From positions 1 through 45,188 of the IMG/VR virus record IMGVR_UViG_3300036772_000209: DNA of 45,188 nucleotides, one strand, 5' to 3'. Below, in pieces: positions 37,912 through 45,188 of this stretch. The stretch's first letter is position 1. Every line of letters begins with the position of its first letter. Source of the stretch: a virus. A program made the translations under genes and the position numbers. The notes beneath the pieces were generated by a model. The model did not search any database. It saw only the letters and a program-made list of their open reading frames with translations, and had not been told where the DNA came from.

Positions 37912-39588
37912 TCAGAACAGGTTCGAGACCGTGATGAGCGCAACACCCAGGGACGACGGACCGTGCGGGTTCACGCTGGTGAAGCTGCGTGCGTAGTACG
38001 CATTGCCCGACACGTACTGCTTCGTGAAGGCGGTGGGGATCACCGTCGGCGGCACAGCGTCACCCAGGACAAACGGGCAGCGTGCAACCTGCGTCGATCG
38101 GCCGATACACAGGATCTGTGCCGTTGCCGAACCGGCTGCACCCGCGACAACCCTCGGCGCGTAGTACACCTCGTACTTGCCGAACAGACGGCCCAGGCGG
38201 TAGATACCCGGCTTCGACACGATGCCGCTCGGCACGAACAGTTCGAGCGGGAGCGCGATGATCTGCGCCATCACGTTCGTCGGCACGTACATGTGCGTGA
38301 TGCCGTGATCGATCGTGTTGTTCGCCATGTCCTGGTCGGCCGCTCCGAGAATCGCGGAGAAGTCTTGCCAGATTTGCGCGCGGGTCTTCTGCTCGCCGAA
38401 CGTGCCCCACTCGAAGTCGAACGTGTACGGCGTCAGGCGCGAGGCGATACGCATCGCCTTGAGCAGCACGTTGTAGTGGCGCTCGTTTGCGGCCTGATTG
38501 CGGACAGCCATCAGCGATTCAGCAGCCGGGTCCAGTCCCAATTCGTTCGCGAACTGCGTGCGGCTGTCGACGGACTGTTGCGTCAGGACGCGCCACGGGC
38601 TGGCGTACAGGCGGAACGGCGTGGCGTTCGTGTTGACGTACGGCACGAGGTCCGGTGCGAGTTCATAGTCCATGAACCCTTCGACGATGACCGTCGTGTT
38701 CGCCGGCAGAGCCGCGCTCGGCGTCACCACGATAGCGCCCGTGGCGTACGTGATCGTGCCCGACAGGTTGTACGTCGTGCCAGCGATCGTGACCGAGCCA
38801 ACGAGGTTGCCGGTTGCCGGCGTGCCGTCGACCGGCATTTCGCTGAGCGCCGGCAGGCCATTGACGTAACCGATGATGCGGTTGCGCAGCAGCGTTGCGG
38901 CCGGCGCCGTCTGATCGCACGTTTCCGAGTCGGTCTGGATGGTCGTCAGAAGACCGGTCCACGAACCCGAGTTCGCGCCAGCCGATTGCAGTGCCAGCGT
39001 ATGGACGCGCTGAGCGGAGGCGTACATGCTGCCGCTGTTGATGCCGTCCATGTTGTCGTTGGCCTTGTACTGACCGTACGTCTGACCAGCCGAGTGCGAA
39101 ACGATGATGAGCTTTGCTTCGTTCGAGCCGATGTCCGTCGGCAGGTAATTCGCTACCGGAATGGCTTCGGCGATCGCCGCCGTGATGGCGATTACCGCGC
39201 GGTTTGGTTGCAGCGAGAGGGGATCGCCATGCGCCGATGACGCCGAGTCGAGGCTGTAACGCTTCGCTGCGTGGTCGGTCGTCGCGTAGCCTTGATGCAG
39301 GGCCCACTCGATCACGTCTGCCGTCGGTGCGATGCCGTGCTGGCGCTCGTACGAAGCGCAGCCATCGAGAACGCCGCGCAGCAACGCGCCTTGCTCGTTC
39401 TTCTCAACTTCGTCGAAGATCATGCTCAGTGCGCGGGGCACTTCGCGGCCGGATTCGCTGGTTGCGCCGGCAACGAAATCGTCCGCCGATGCGGAGTCGA
39501 ATGTCGGGCCTTTCTGCGTTTCGCGCAGACCGTCGACGAAGTCTTCGATCTTGCGGGTTGCGTCGTTGCTGTAAATTGCGCGTGGCAT
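37912..39588 (-). CDS. Major capsid protein (HK97-like)
   Basis: A protein of 558 residues. The C-terminal half has capsid-like text: VLLKAMRIASRLTPYTFDFE, IWQDFSAILGAADQDMANNT and IDHGITHMYVPTNVMAQIIA, matching the dimer and axial regions of HK97-type subunits. The N-terminal ~100 residues are polar and may be a scaffolding delta-domain. A beta insert around residue 265-310 (VTIAGTTYNLSGTITYATGA) is probably a surface domain. No protease gene is in the window. GAGG lies 7 nt before the ATG. Confidence 0.75.
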   Translation of the reverse strand: MPRAIYSNDATRKIEDFVDGLRETQKGPTFDSASADDFVAGATSESGREVPRALSMIFDEVEKNEQGALLRGVLDGCASYERQHGIAPTADVIEWALHQGYATTDHAAKRYSLDSASSAHGDPLSLQPNRAVIAITAAIAEAIPVANYLPTDIGSNEAKLIIVSHSAGQTYGQYKANDNMDGINSGSMYASAQRVHTLALQSAGANSGSWTGLLTTIQTDSETCDQTAPAATLLRNRIIGYVNGLPALSEMPVDGTPATGNLVGSVTIAGTTYNLSGTITYATGAIVVTPSAALPANTTVIVEGFMDYELAPDLVPYVNTNATPFRLYASPWRVLTQQSVDSRTQFANELGLDPAAESLMAVRNQAANERHYNVLLKAMRIASRLTPYTFDFEWGTFGEQKTRAQIWQDFSAILGAADQDMANNTIDHGITHMYVPTNVMAQIIALPLELFVPSGIVSKPGIYRLGRLFGKYEVYYAPRVVAGAAGSATAQILCIGRSTQVARCPFVLGDAVPPTVIPTAFTKQYVSGNAYYARSFTSVNPHGPSSLGVALITVSNLF

Positions 39589-39700
39589 GTCGTTCCTCTA
39601 TGGAAGGTGGGTTCGCCTTAAGCGCAGGCGTTACCCGCGCGTTCTGCAAAACCAATTGTCAAGAGGAAGAGATGCGCTACTTCGCAGCTTTTTCCGATTG

Positions 39701-39916
39701 CTAACGAGATCCGTTGCGACGTTTAGCATCCTGAATGCGCTCGAAGTCGTCGCGGCACTCAACGGAACAAAAGTGGAGGGTGGGATCGATCGGCGCTTCG
39801 CAGTTCATGCACTTACCGTTGCTAGCGGGAAGCTTCGGCGCGGCGCGAAGGTGGGAGCGGGCGCATTCGATCGTGAGGTCGATGAGTCCGTCCGCGAGGT
39901 CGCAAACGTCAGGCAT
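39701..39916 (-). CDS. DksA/TraR-type zinc finger protein
   Basis: A protein of 71 residues. The helical N-terminus (DLADGLIDLTIECARSHL) and four-cysteine finger CMNCEAPI...FCSVECRDDFE match phage TraR-like proteins. TraR proteins bind RNA polymerase through the secondary channel and alter transcription. It may direct late transcription or host shut-off. The spacing within the finger is shorter than in typical TraR. ATG overlaps the upstream stop (TAATG). The 112 bp down to the capsid gene hold only the capsid ribosome-binding site and an isolated TTGACA. Confidence 0.75.
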   Translation of the reverse strand: MPDVCDLADGLIDLTIECARSHLRAAPKLPASNGKCMNCEAPIDPTLHFCSVECRDDFERIQDAKRRNGSR

Positions 39917-40377
39917 TACGCCTCCAACTCTGTCTTGGCCGCGGCGATCGCATCATTCAGCGTCGCGAGTCGGGCTTGCAAGGCTGCCTCGACTTTCGGT
40001 GCCGCCATGCGGATCGTTGAGGGAACCACGGCTTGCGCCTTCGTCAGCGCGTCCTGAAACACAGCGCGGCCGCTGTCCAGCGCTTTGACCATTTCAGCCA
40101 TTGCGGCTTCCTGGTCGTCTTGCGCCTTTAACGGAAGTGCTTTGCCGTTCAGCAGCACCGAGAAGATGTCGCCGCTTTCCTTGACGAGTAGCGTGAGGCG
40201 CTGGCCGTCGGCGAAAGTCAGGTCAACCGTCTTGTAGGCGATGTCGGACGAAGTGCGGACCTGAGGGTCGACCGTCGTCTGGACAAGTTGCTCGCCGGCG
40301 CCTTGGAAATAGCGCGACAAAGCCTGCTCGGCGATATCGCTGCAAAGGTCTTCAAAGTTGAATACTAGGGTGCCCAT
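39916..40377 (-). CDS. Hypothetical protein of the baseplate region
   Basis: A protein of 153 residues. N-terminal beta/alpha part (VFNFEDLCSDIAEQALSRYF, KTVDLTFADGQRLTLLVKES) and a helical C-terminal half (ALDSGRAVFQDALTKAQAVV, LNDAIAAAKTELEA). Not recognised. AAGGAG precedes the ATG. It lies between the spike gene and the TraR-like gene. Confidence 0.55.
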   Translation of the reverse strand: MGTLVFNFEDLCSDIAEQALSRYFQGAGEQLVQTTVDPQVRTSSDIAYKTVDLTFADGQRLTLLVKESGDIFSVLLNGKALPLKAQDDQEAAMAEMVKALDSGRAVFQDALTKAQAVVPSTIRMAAPKVEAALQARLATLNDAIAAAKTELEA

Positions 40378-40386
40378 GGTCTCTCC

Positions 40387-41010
40387 TTATTGCGGTGGAT
40401 CGGTAAGGCTTCCCGTACCGTTTTCTTTGTGTTGGTGGCCGGAACCGACATCCACTCCGATGTTCTTGAGCGTGCCAGTGAAGCCGACGTTGCCGTCGAT
40501 GTCGATCGTGTTCGTTGATCCGCCGCCCGTTCCAGAACCAAGGATGCCGGCCAGGAATGAGAGGAGCCCCTGAAAGATGCCCTGCCCGGAGAACTTTGCA
40601 ACCGGCGTATTCACGATGACCTGCGTGGACGCGTTGATCGTCAGCGTCTGCGTGTCCATCGTGATGTTGGGTGCCTGAAAGTGAATCAACGTGTCCGCGA
40701 CCAGTTCGATATTGGCGTGATGCCAGCGGCGGGTGCCGGATGGATTTCCTGATCGCGGGTTGCGATAGCCAGTGATGATCGGGAAGCGCTCGTCGCCGTT
40801 CTCGAACATGATCCAAACGGGATCGCCAGCAAGAATCTCAATTTCCGTGTTGTGCGCGCTGTTCGCCGACTTGTCGCCTATCGTGTATTGAATCTCCGCG
40901 AGAGGAAACTCCGTCGCGCCGTCAGTGATGCCCGGAATTTCGACGGGACACATCCGCGAGATCGGATCGTAGCCGCGGACGATGCCAGGACGGAGACCGG
41001 GGTAGTTCAT
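40387..41010 (-). CDS. Baseplate central spike (gpV/gp45-like)
   Basis: A protein of 207 residues that pierces the outer membrane on tail contraction. N-terminal OB fold (LRPGIVRGYDPISRMCPVEI, DPVWIMFENGDERFPIITGY), then beta-helix repeats (NITMDTQTLTINASTQVIVN, NTIDIDGNVGFTGTLKNIG) and, near the tip, GSGHQHKENGTG. The HxH pair matches the iron-binding apex of P2 gpV-type spikes. ATG at 41010 overlaps the hub gene stop. Confidence 0.87.
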   Translation of the reverse strand: MNYPGLRPGIVRGYDPISRMCPVEIPGITDGATEFPLAEIQYTIGDKSANSAHNTEIEILAGDPVWIMFENGDERFPIITGYRNPRSGNPSGTRRWHHANIELVADTLIHFQAPNITMDTQTLTINASTQVIVNTPVAKFSGQGIFQGLLSFLAGILGSGTGGGSTNTIDIDGNVGFTGTLKNIGVDVGSGHQHKENGTGSLTDPPQ

Positions 41011-41888
41011 TGGAGGCTTCCCAACCAAAGCTTCGAATACGCATTCGTGCCGCTGCCGTCTGAGCCAGTCTGGTAGACATGCGCCGCCGTGACGATTGCG
41101 TAAGGGGTATCAACAACGGTGATCACATGCCCAGCATTGAGGGCTGGCGCATACGGGGACTTGAACTGTTTTCGCATGATCAGCACTTTCGTCATATTGG
41201 TGAGAGTTCGCGCATCCTGACGGGGCATGTAGAACGCTGCGCGCGTGGTGGTGCGATTCCCATATGTGAAGTTGCCGCCGTCATCCGTTGAATAGAAGAA
41301 CGGCACCTCATGACGCTGAAGGAAACTGCTCTGCAGATCCGTTGTCGTGTCCGTGACGAGTTTCTTGACCGGGGCCTGTTTCATAAGATCGTCAAGTCTC
41401 GAGAACTTCAACTTCTGTCCGGTCCAGTAGACGGCTCCGCCTTCCTCCTGGAGAACCTGAGCGATGGCGAAGCTCGGAACTTTGCCAATGAAGCACGCGA
41501 ACTGACTGATCGTGAAATCGGCGTCGACCTGTACGGCTGCACCGCACGCGCGATAGATGGCACCTAGCGAAGTGGACGACATGACGACCGCCGTCTTTCG
41601 TTGAAAGCTGACGCCGGCACACGTCTTGAGAACGGCAATGAAAGAGGTCGTCGCGTAGGCGCGCGAGCCCTGTGCAGCCGAAATGTTGTTGTTGTCGTGC
41701 GTCTTGATGACCTGGAACTCTGCGTTGTCGCGGCCGGCAACAACGGAATCACCCTCGGCAACTGCAGTGGAGTCATCGACGCGAAGGGTGCATTCGAGCG
41801 TGAGGGGAATGGGTTCGAGTGTGCTGCGAATGACGGCGGACACAATCAGGTCGCCGCGCACCAACTTCCCGCCGATGATGATGTCCAC
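41007..41888 (-). CDS. Baseplate hub protein (gp27/gpD-like)
   Basis: A protein of 293 residues preceding the spike gene. It begins MDIIIGGKLVRGDLIVSAVI-like, then has LECTLRVDDSTAVAEGDSVV and QVLQEEGGAVYWTGQKLKFS, as in phage late-control D/hub proteins where barrels hold the spike. The pairing and ATGA overlap with the spike gene support this. Start is GTG at 41888. Confidence 0.75.
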   Translation of the reverse strand: MDIIIGGKLVRGDLIVSAVIRSTLEPIPLTLECTLRVDDSTAVAEGDSVVAGRDNAEFQVIKTHDNNNISAAQGSRAYATTSFIAVLKTCAGVSFQRKTAVVMSSTSLGAIYRACGAAVQVDADFTISQFACFIGKVPSFAIAQVLQEEGGAVYWTGQKLKFSRLDDLMKQAPVKKLVTDTTTDLQSSFLQRHEVPFFYSTDDGGNFTYGNRTTTRAAFYMPRQDARTLTNMTKVLIMRKQFKSPYAPALNAGHVITVVDTPYAIVTAAHVYQTGSDGSGTNAYSKLWLGSLQ

Positions 41889-41891
41889 GAT

Positions 41892-42437
41892 CTAAACCGA
41901 TATCACGGGCTGCACGAAGGCATTGCCGGGTAGGTCCAGCTCGGCGCGATCGATGTCGCTCATGATCTCCGACGAGGATCGCCCGTAGACGTCGGAACCG
42001 AAGGCGCGCGTCGATTCGAGATACAGCGCTTGCTCGCGCTCGACGTACAGCAGAAAGAGCGGGCGAATAACGGCCCATTCGCTTTGCGAGATGACCGTTG
42101 TCCCATCAACCCAATCGACCGGATCGAGGGGCTTGCCGGCGATGATCGGCGGATCGACGCGACCGAAACCAAAAGGCAGTCCGTAGACCGCTGGCGTAAA
42201 GTATTCGTCGATCGTCCCCGGCGCGTCCTCGCCCCAGTTCGGCGCTTCGCAATGCGGGGGCGGAGTGGGGTCGGGCGGCGGAGGCGGAAGCAGGCTAGCG
42301 ATGGGGCCGTAGCCCGCATACTTGCGAGCAGCCACCACCGCTTGCTGCGTGACGATCGCCGGATCGATAACGGTTCCGATCGGGCGATCAGTCTCGAGGA
42401 ATTCGCTCGCCAGATCGGTGAGCGTTTTGGCGATCAC
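41892..42437 (-). CDS. Baseplate/tail-region structural protein
   Basis: A protein of 181 residues. Helical N-terminus, a proline-rich middle (LPPPPPDPTPPPHCEAP) and a helical end (ISQSEWAVIRPLFLLYVERE, SSSEIMSDIDRAELDLPGNA). Probably a virion or assembly protein by position; not recognised. GTG start overlaps the previous stop (GTGA). Confidence 0.55.
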   Translation of the reverse strand: MIAKTLTDLASEFLETDRPIGTVIDPAIVTQQAVVAARKYAGYGPIASLLPPPPPDPTPPPHCEAPNWGEDAPGTIDEYFTPAVYGLPFGFGRVDPPIIAGKPLDPVDWVDGTTVISQSEWAVIRPLFLLYVEREQALYLESTRAFGSDVYGRSSSEIMSDIDRAELDLPGNAFVQPVISV

Positions 42438-42928
42438 GAAAGAATATTCCCCGGAATCACTTCGCCGAAGTAGTGATAGAACAGGGTGCCCGACAGCGTC
42501 ACGATGGAGCCCCGGTTATCCCAGTTCCGCTCGCTCGGCTCGCAGGACAGGAAGCAGTCCACGACGTTGAGATAGAAGCGGTATTGGTCGGTGGTGCCGG
42601 CATAGACCTTCGCGTTGAATCGGCCGCCGGCCGCGATCATCTGCAGCAGCAGATTCGACGCGGTGCCAGCGACCGTTTCCTGAATCGTGACGGCGCCTTG
42701 CTGGTTGACCTTTGCCTGTTGCGGGATCTGCTGCGCCACGCCGAGCGGCATGGGCACTTCGATTTCACCGCCACTCGTCAGCACCGGCCACGGGAATCCC
42801 TGAACGAGAAGCGCCATGGATTCGAAGCCAGCGAATTCGATCATGGCATCGCTGGAGATGGCTTTCTGACCGGCAGCATTGGCCGTGTCGTAAATCTGTT
42901 TCAGGTATGCCGCGGTTGAGACGGTCAT
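42434..42928 (-). CDS. Putative tail tube/baseplate beta-barrel protein
   Basis: A protein of 164 residues, mostly beta after residue 45 (FPWPVLTSGGEIEVPMPLGV, GAVTIQETVAGTASNLLLQM, IVTLSGTLFYHYFGEVIPG). The pattern is compatible with a tail-tube or tube-initiator fold, which is an inference. It follows the tape-measure-like gene. GGAG lies 8 nt before the ATG. Confidence 0.5.
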   Translation of the reverse strand: MTVSTAAYLKQIYDTANAAGQKAISSDAMIEFAGFESMALLVQGFPWPVLTSGGEIEVPMPLGVAQQIPQQAKVNQQGAVTIQETVAGTASNLLLQMIAAGGRFNAKVYAGTTDQYRFYLNVVDCFLSCEPSERNWDNRGSIVTLSGTLFYHYFGEVIPGNILS

Positions 42929-42974
42929 CGCGAAGCTCCGCTATATGTAGGTGCACGACCGACTTTAAGCGGCA

Positions 42975-42996
42975 GGACGCGCGCGGCTTCGCGTCC
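42975..42996. other. GC hairpin between tape-measure and baseplate genes
   Basis: GGACGCG (42975-42981) and CGCGTCC (42990-42996) form a 7-bp stem with an 8-nt loop. Four T follow on the plus strand, where there is no gene; on the minus strand, which carries the genes, no T run follows. It could pause transcription or stabilise mRNA; as a terminator it points the wrong way. Confidence 0.45.
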
Positions 42997-43004
42997 TTTT
43001 CCGA

Positions 43005-45173
43005 CTAGTTGCTGAGGCCGCCGCTCACGATGCGAGCGATTTTGGGATCGCTGACCGTCGGCCCGACGTCGCCGACATCTACGGATACCCTGACCTGAGG
43101 CGCGGCCTGCCTTCCCATTGAGGAAGGCGTTGCCGGCGCTGCATCGGACACTGCTGGCACATTGACGCCGGGCGATGTTGACGGAGACGGAAGGGGCTGC
43201 GCCAGCGCGAGAAGGCGATCTCGCTCGGTGCCAGCGCGGTTGAGCGTGCTGGCCTGAATGGCGGAACTGGAACTCTTGAAAAGGTCGCTGTTGTGCGCGA
43301 TCTTGTAGTTCTGTATCGCACTCACGATTTCGGCGTCGCTCATTTTCGACGCGTCTTTGCCTGCCAATGCAGACTTGATGAGCGACGTTTGTCCGCCGAA
43401 CTGGACGGAGGTCGACCAAACGGCGTCCTGCACGCCCGCGCCTCGCTTGCTCAAATCTATGCCGGCCTTGCCGAGCATCGCCATCTGCGGATCGAAGTGC
43501 GTCGACTTGATGAAGTCGTGCTGCGCCGCGCCGAACGCCGGGTCATTCGCAGCAATCTGCCTCCATTTGGCGTTGAACTCGGGCGAGCCGGGTTTGAGGC
43601 CCGCGAACTGCGACGCATAGCCGCTTGCGTTCAGGAACTTGCTGAGAGTGCTGTTCGCTCCGCCTGCGCTTGCGAGCTGGTAAGTACCATAGCTCGCACC
43701 ACCATGGTCACCCCTTCCGCTAGAGATAGCTGCCGCGCCACGGTTTCCCGACTCAAACGACCGCGAGGTCTGACCAAGCACCCAATTCTTGGCGGCAATA
43801 CCGGCGTTGATAAGCGGTTTCGCCATCTTCGTTGCGCGATCGGCGACATAGTCGGCGGATGCAGTTGCTGCCTTCGTCGCTATGTCCGCTGTTCTGCTTG
43901 CGGCCATCGAGACTGCGGCAGATACCTTTCCGGCGGTCTCCTTTACGTTGATGCCGGTTATGTCCTCCGCATGCTTCACTGCGCTGCCTGCAAGCCCCGT
44001 GACGATGCCAAACTTGTCCTTGAGCCACTTTCCTACCGTATCCCAGATTGCAGAGAAAACGTTGACGGCACCGTCCCATTTGTCGGTAATCGTCGCCCCG
44101 ATTTTGCCCCAATCGAGCGTCGACAACCATTTACCAACGAGTTCGCCGACCTTGTCCCCGATCATGCCGCCGATAATGGAGCCCACCGGGCCGCCGAGCA
44201 ATGTACCAATCCCGCCACCGATGAGTGCGCCTATGCCCGAGCCGCCGCCAGTGAAACGCTTTTGACGATTCTCTTCGGCTGAAGCATTCGGGTCATCACC
44301 AAACCCCGCGATGCTTGCCGCGGCAGATCCGCCAGCAAACAGAGCGCCCAGCAATGGAATGCGGCGGACGAGTCCTATCCCTCCTCGCAGTCCGAGCCTC
44401 GCCAATCCCCCGGCGCCGCGCGCACTCCGGCCTAGCAATCGGCCTATTGAGCCAACGCCTGGTATGCTGCCAAGCACACTCCCCAGGATTCCGCCGATAC
44501 CCTTCCCGAAAATTCCCCCTGAACCCTTACCGCCGCCCAGGTTGGTATTGTCGCGAATTTGCGTCAATACTTTCAATTCTGCTTTCTCAAATGGCGTAGA
44601 GCCCTTGTTCTTGCCGAAGACTCGAGCGAGCAGACCATTGCCGCCATTGTCGAAGAGAAAGTTGAATCCGCGACCTATAGGCGCGACTGCGGCCTGCACC
44701 TCATGCAGAGCGGCAATAGCAGGGTCAATCTCTGGGGCGCTGGCTAATGCATTGTTTGCTGACCCAATAACAGATGACCCTTCCTTTTCCTTGGCTTTCT
44801 TTTTTTTCTTGTTCTTTTCATACTCTTCGTTTGCTCGATCAATCTCCTCCTGCTCTGGATCCACGGGAGGCGAAGGGTTTTGCGATTGGGCGGGAGTCGC
44901 TGGTTTAGGTGGGGCTCCCTTTCCTCTGGTCGGGGTCGCAACGGGCTTCTTTGGAACGCTCTGCGACATCGCTGCGTTCTGCGCAGCAATGGTGGCCTTG
45001 ATTTCTGCAGCGGATCTGGCTGGGGTCGCTGCAGGTGACTGCGTGCCGGTCGATCCCGTGCCGGCAGAAGCCGCGCCTGGCGCGGTATGAAATCTGCTTT
45101 GGTCGCGGGAGGGGGCAGGCGAATTTGCATCGCGAATTTCCAGCCGGTTGTGGTCGCCTGGAAGCGGCATCAT
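43005..45173 (-). CDS. Tape-measure-like protein with C-terminal VgrG3-type lysozyme domain
   Basis: A protein of 722 residues. The first ~110 residues are Pro/Ala-rich and disordered, followed by a Lys-rich stretch (NKKKKKAKEKEG). A Gly-rich hydrophobic zone (about 220-350, with IGALIGGGIGTLLGGPVGSI) suits membrane insertion. Residues about 470-640 (SFESGNRGAAAISSGRGDHG, GASYGTYQLAS, EFNAKWRQIAANDPAFGAAQ, HDFIKSTHFDP) match the cell-wall hydrolase at the end of VgrG3-type T6SS spikes. It would sit in the tail and open the peptidoglycan during DNA entry. AGGA precedes the ATG; only 15 bp remain beyond it. Confidence 0.75.
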   Translation of the reverse strand: MMPLPGDHNRLEIRDANSPAPSRDQSRFHTAPGAASAGTGSTGTQSPAATPARSAAEIKATIAAQNAAMSQSVPKKPVATPTRGKGAPPKPATPAQSQNPSPPVDPEQEEIDRANEEYEKNKKKKKAKEKEGSSVIGSANNALASAPEIDPAIAALHEVQAAVAPIGRGFNFLFDNGGNGLLARVFGKNKGSTPFEKAELKVLTQIRDNTNLGGGKGSGGIFGKGIGGILGSVLGSIPGVGSIGRLLGRSARGAGGLARLGLRGGIGLVRRIPLLGALFAGGSAAASIAGFGDDPNASAEENRQKRFTGGGSGIGALIGGGIGTLLGGPVGSIIGGMIGDKVGELVGKWLSTLDWGKIGATITDKWDGAVNVFSAIWDTVGKWLKDKFGIVTGLAGSAVKHAEDITGINVKETAGKVSAAVSMAASRTADIATKAATASADYVADRATKMAKPLINAGIAAKNWVLGQTSRSFESGNRGAAAISSGRGDHGGASYGTYQLASAGGANSTLSKFLNASGYASQFAGLKPGSPEFNAKWRQIAANDPAFGAAQHDFIKSTHFDPQMAMLGKAGIDLSKRGAGVQDAVWSTSVQFGGQTSLIKSALAGKDASKMSDAEIVSAIQNYKIAHNSDLFKSSSSAIQASTLNRAGTERDRLLALAQPLPSPSTSPGVNVPAVSDAAPATPSSMGRQAAPQVRVSVDVGDVGPTVSDPKIARIVSGGLSN

Positions 45174-45188
45174 TAGATCCTACAAACC

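Noticed and set aside
37738-39240. 500-codon open frame on the plus strand
   Set aside because: Antisense shadow of the capsid gene, with the same arginine-rich, motif-free translation.
39657-39662. Perfect TTGACA (minus strand) upstream of the capsid gene
   Set aside because: No acceptable -10 box at 15-19 nt, so I do not call a promoter.
42975-42996. Hairpin with T run as a terminator of the tape-measure gene
   Set aside because: The T run follows on the plus strand, whereas the genes are on the minus strand; kept only as a hairpin.
1-45188. Integrase, transposase, attachment sites or insertion sequences
   Set aside because: No recognisable recombinase, terminal inverted repeat or target duplication was seen; such genes may lie outside the window.

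Overview
The window looks like the greater part of a contractile-tailed phage or prophage genome from a high-GC beta-proteobacterium, most likely Burkholderia, Paraburkholderia or Caballeronia. The host guess is an inference from composition, codon use and the style of the small hypothetical proteins. Both ends cut through the element. The left edge truncates the gene after the large terminase, and the right edge stops just upstream of the start of a tape-measure-like gene. I see no integrase, portal, partition or plasmid-replication gene, so the way it lysogenises, if it does, cannot be settled from this window.

Layout. 1-4.8 kb (minus strand): a truncated gene, terL, terS, a surface beta-propeller lipoprotein (a moron candidate) and one small gene. 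5.0-5.5 kb: one plus-strand orphan. 5.4-21.7 kb (minus): a long, tightly overlapped early/middle operon. From its promoter end it reads: small HTH repressor, hypothetical, a structured leader resembling the C4/CI antisense-RNA immunity regions, an HNH-containing replication-like protein, a zinc protein, an antirepressor, a DUF1064-like nuclease, a PAPS-reductase-like protein, an HTH protein, a C5 DNA methyltransferase, a helicase/N-methyltransferase fusion, a GNAT-like candidate, a VRR-NUC nuclease, an SNF2 helicase, a Ref-type nuclease, an XRE regulator, an acyl carrier protein and several small proteins. 21.9-31.4 kb (plus): the divergent early operon, with an HTH regulator, a Cas4/RecB-like exonuclease, a RecT-like annealing protein, an SbcC-like ATPase, a SpoU-type RNA methyltransferase, an ASCH protein and small accessory genes. 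31.4-45.2 kb (minus): lysis genes (nested Rz/Rz1, SAR endolysin, two membrane proteins) and virion genes (frameshifted tail chaperone, sheath, major capsid, spike, hub, tape measure/lysozyme).

Regulation is the most interesting part. Intergenic regions of the early half carry a family of AT-rich sites built from GGCT and AGCC half-sites placed exactly 10 bp apart, alternating in orientation. In at least three places the core is GGCTATTAT(C/T)AGCC and contains the -10 box of a TTGCnn-17 bp-TATTAT promoter. Sites flank both divergent HTH genes (21422-21682 and 21862-22338). They also precede the truncated post-terL gene, the Ref gene, the DUF1064 gene, the antirepressor, the leader RNA, the exonuclease and the SbcC-like gene. 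Together with the C4-like RNA upstream of an antirepressor and a Ref nuclease, this resembles the multi-part immunity of phage P1. A second, unrelated repeat (GAACATGTTC palindromes) sits upstream of terS.
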